Source: Candidatus Macondimonas diazotrophica (GTDB lineage Bacteria; Pseudomonadota; Gammaproteobacteria; UBA5335). Taken from it: a stretch of DNA of 64,000 nt. Under the pieces are notes generated by a model that did not search any database, was not told the DNA's origin, and saw only the letters and a program-made list of their open reading frames with translations. The translations under genes and the position numbers were made by a program. Within the stretch, counting starts at the first letter, position 1. Every line of letters starts with the position of its first letter. Shown piece after piece: positions 62,929 to 64,000 of the stretch. The stretch lies in the NCBI RefSeq assembly GCF_004684205.1, contig NZ_SRIO01000015.1, forward strand, positions 1 through 64,000. Reading direction: 5' to 3'.

Positions 62929-62997
62929 TCCTGTCCTCTCATGCTGTGCGTGATGTCCATTCGGAATGGATACAGGACCATCCGATCGTTTCGTGCT

Positions 62998-64000
62998 TCA
63001 TTGGGAATCTGTCGTCAAGGTCGCCATATCGATGACAAAGCGATATTTGACATCGCCCTTCAACATACGCTCGTAGGCCGCATTGATCTCTTTCATCGAA
63101 ATCAGTTCGATATCCGACACGATGCCGTGATCGGCGCAAAAATCCAGCATTTCCTGGGTTTCCTGAATGCCCCCGATCAGCGAACCGGCGATCTGGCGAC
63201 GCCGAAAGATCAGGTTGAACACCTGGGGCGCGGGATGCGGCTCGGCGGGCGCACCCACCAGTGTCATGGTACCGTCGCGCTTGAGCAACTGGAGATAGTC
63301 ATCCAGCCGGTGTGGCGCTGCCACGGTATTGAGAATGAAGTCGAAGCGCCCCCGTTGCGCATCCATCTGCGCCTTGTCCTTGGAAATCACGACCGTATCG
63401 GCACCCAGCCGCTGGCCATCCGCCTGCTTCCCGGGTGAGGTAGTGAACAACGTCACCTCGGCCCCCATGGCATGGGCGAGCTTCACGGCCATGTGCCCCA
63501 GACCGCCCAAACCGACCACGCCCACACGTGTCCCTGGCCCGACGCCCCAATGGCGGAGCGGCGAATAAGTGGTGATCCCGGCGCACAGCAACGGCGCCAC
63601 TGCTGCGATCTGATCCGCATCGTGACGAATCTTCAGCACAAACGCGTCTTTGACCACAATGGTCTGGGAATAGCCGCCATAGGTATTCTCGCTGCCCGGC
63701 CCTCGACCGTTATAGGTCGCGACGAACCCCTGCTCGCAGTACTGCTCCAACCCCTCGGCGCAGGAGGGGCAATGCTGGCAGCTGTCGACCATGCAGCCAA
63801 CACCGGCGAGATCGCCGACCTTGAAGCGGGTCACCTCGCCACCAACCGCCGTCACACGCCCGACGATTTCATGACCAGGGACGCTGGGATAGAGCGTATT
63901 CGACCATTCGTTGCGCGCCTGGTGCAGATCCGAATGGCATACCCCGCAGTTGAGAATCTGGATGACGACATCCTGCGGACCCGGATCGCGACGCTCGAAA
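62998..64000 (-). CDS. Zn-dependent alcohol dehydrogenase (YahK/CAD type), 5' end outside window
   Basis: Medium-chain dehydrogenase, C-terminal 334 residues visible; the N terminus lies beyond position 64000. Catalytic zinc ligands: NCGVCHSDLH and PGHEIVGRV; structural zinc cysteines in GCMVDSCQHCPSCAEGLEQYC; cofactor motif VGVVGLGGLGHMAVKLAHAM. Matches NADPH-dependent aldehyde reductases of the cinnamyl alcohol dehydrogenase group (YahK, AdhA). Ends 69 bases before ureG on the same strand. Physiological substrate unknown. Confidence 0.88.
   Translation of the reverse strand, partial: FERRDPGPQDVVIQILNCGVCHSDLHQARNEWSNTLYPSVPGHEIVGRVTAVGGEVTRFKVGDLAGVGCMVDSCQHCPSCAEGLEQYCEQGFVATYNGRGPGSENTYGGYSQTIVVKDAFVLKIRHDADQIAAVAPLLCAGITTYSPLRHWGVGPGTRVGVVGLGGLGHMAVKLAHAMGAEVTLFTTSPGKQADGQRLGADTVVISKDKAQMDAQRGRFDFILNTVAAPHRLDDYLQLLKRDGTMTLVGAPAEPHPAPQVFNLIFRRRQIAGSLIGGIQETQEMLDFCADHGIVSDIELISMKEINAAYERMLKGDVKYRFVIDMATLTTDSQ

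Noticed and set aside
1-64000. CRISPR array, insertion sequence or prophage
   Set aside because: No direct-repeat array with regular spacing, no transposase or integrase, and no phage structural gene was found.

Overview
The window is a high-GC chromosomal segment, almost certainly from a halotolerant gammaproteobacterium. Evidence for this is the set of gene orders typical of that class (thiS-thiG-trmB, surE-pcm-yqaA-nlpD-rpoS, rsmB-fmt-def divergent from LysM-dprA-smg-topA-tsaC-hemF) together with a complete ectoine/hydroxyectoine operon. A proteobacterial phosphoribulokinase, an AlkB-like membrane hydroxylase and a membrane-anchored sulfotransferase fit a Chromatiales- or Salinisphaerales-like marine/saline organism, but the order cannot be fixed from the sequence alone. 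I see no CRISPR array, rRNA, prophage, transposase or obviously broken gene. The only RNA gene recognised is a tRNA-Gly(CCC) at the left edge.

Left part (1-7.4 kb): tRNA-Gly; thiamine thiazole genes thiS-thiG with trmB; phosphoribulokinase; an aldo/keto reductase; a YqjD-YqjE-YqjK-like envelope trio; a repeat-rich 241-bp spacer; a membrane-anchored SULT-type sulfotransferase; and an unassigned lipoprotein.

7.4-19.5 kb is an iron island on the minus strand. A Fur-box promoter drives a PLP decarboxylase, an N-hydroxylase, an MFS exporter, a GNAT-IucA/IucC fusion synthetase and a membrane acyltransferase-like protein. A second Fur-box promoter drives a hydroxamate-type TonB receptor, a small membrane protein and a PepSY protein. 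The parts match an NRPS-independent route to a dihydroxamate siderophore of the bisucaberin/putrebactin/alcaligin kind: diamine formation, N-hydroxylation, acylation and cyclodimerisation, export, uptake, reductive release.

19.6-33.5 kb is housekeeping and stress: ABC-F ATPase (uup), Smr protein, surE-pcm-yqaA-nlpD-rpoS, two small heat-shock proteins divergent from cbpA-cbpM, an Mth938-like protein, then alaC-hom-thrC and an RpfE-type gene. 33.5-42.5 kb holds an AlkB-like hydroxylase and acyl-CoA ligase, then a MarR-type ectR divergent from ectA-ectB-ectC-ectD-ask. A clear sigma70 promoter before ectA has its -10 inside a perfect palindrome, a plausible EctR operator. 42.5-54.2 kb: Tat-exported phoD with a possible Pho box, then translation, DNA-uptake, topoisomerase, tRNA-modification and haem genes.

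54.3-64 kb: a SAM methyltransferase, then the urea-uptake operon urtABCDE preceded by a TorF-family porin gene. The porin has a strong sigma54 promoter and two NtrC-type sites 31 bp apart, so urea uptake is predicted to respond to nitrogen limitation. Upstream lie ureG, without its usual ureF neighbour, and a truncated zinc alcohol dehydrogenase at the window edge. The best candidates for new biology are the siderophore locus, the NtrC/sigma54-controlled porin-urt unit, a cysteine-rich insertion in ThrC and the membrane sulfotransferase.
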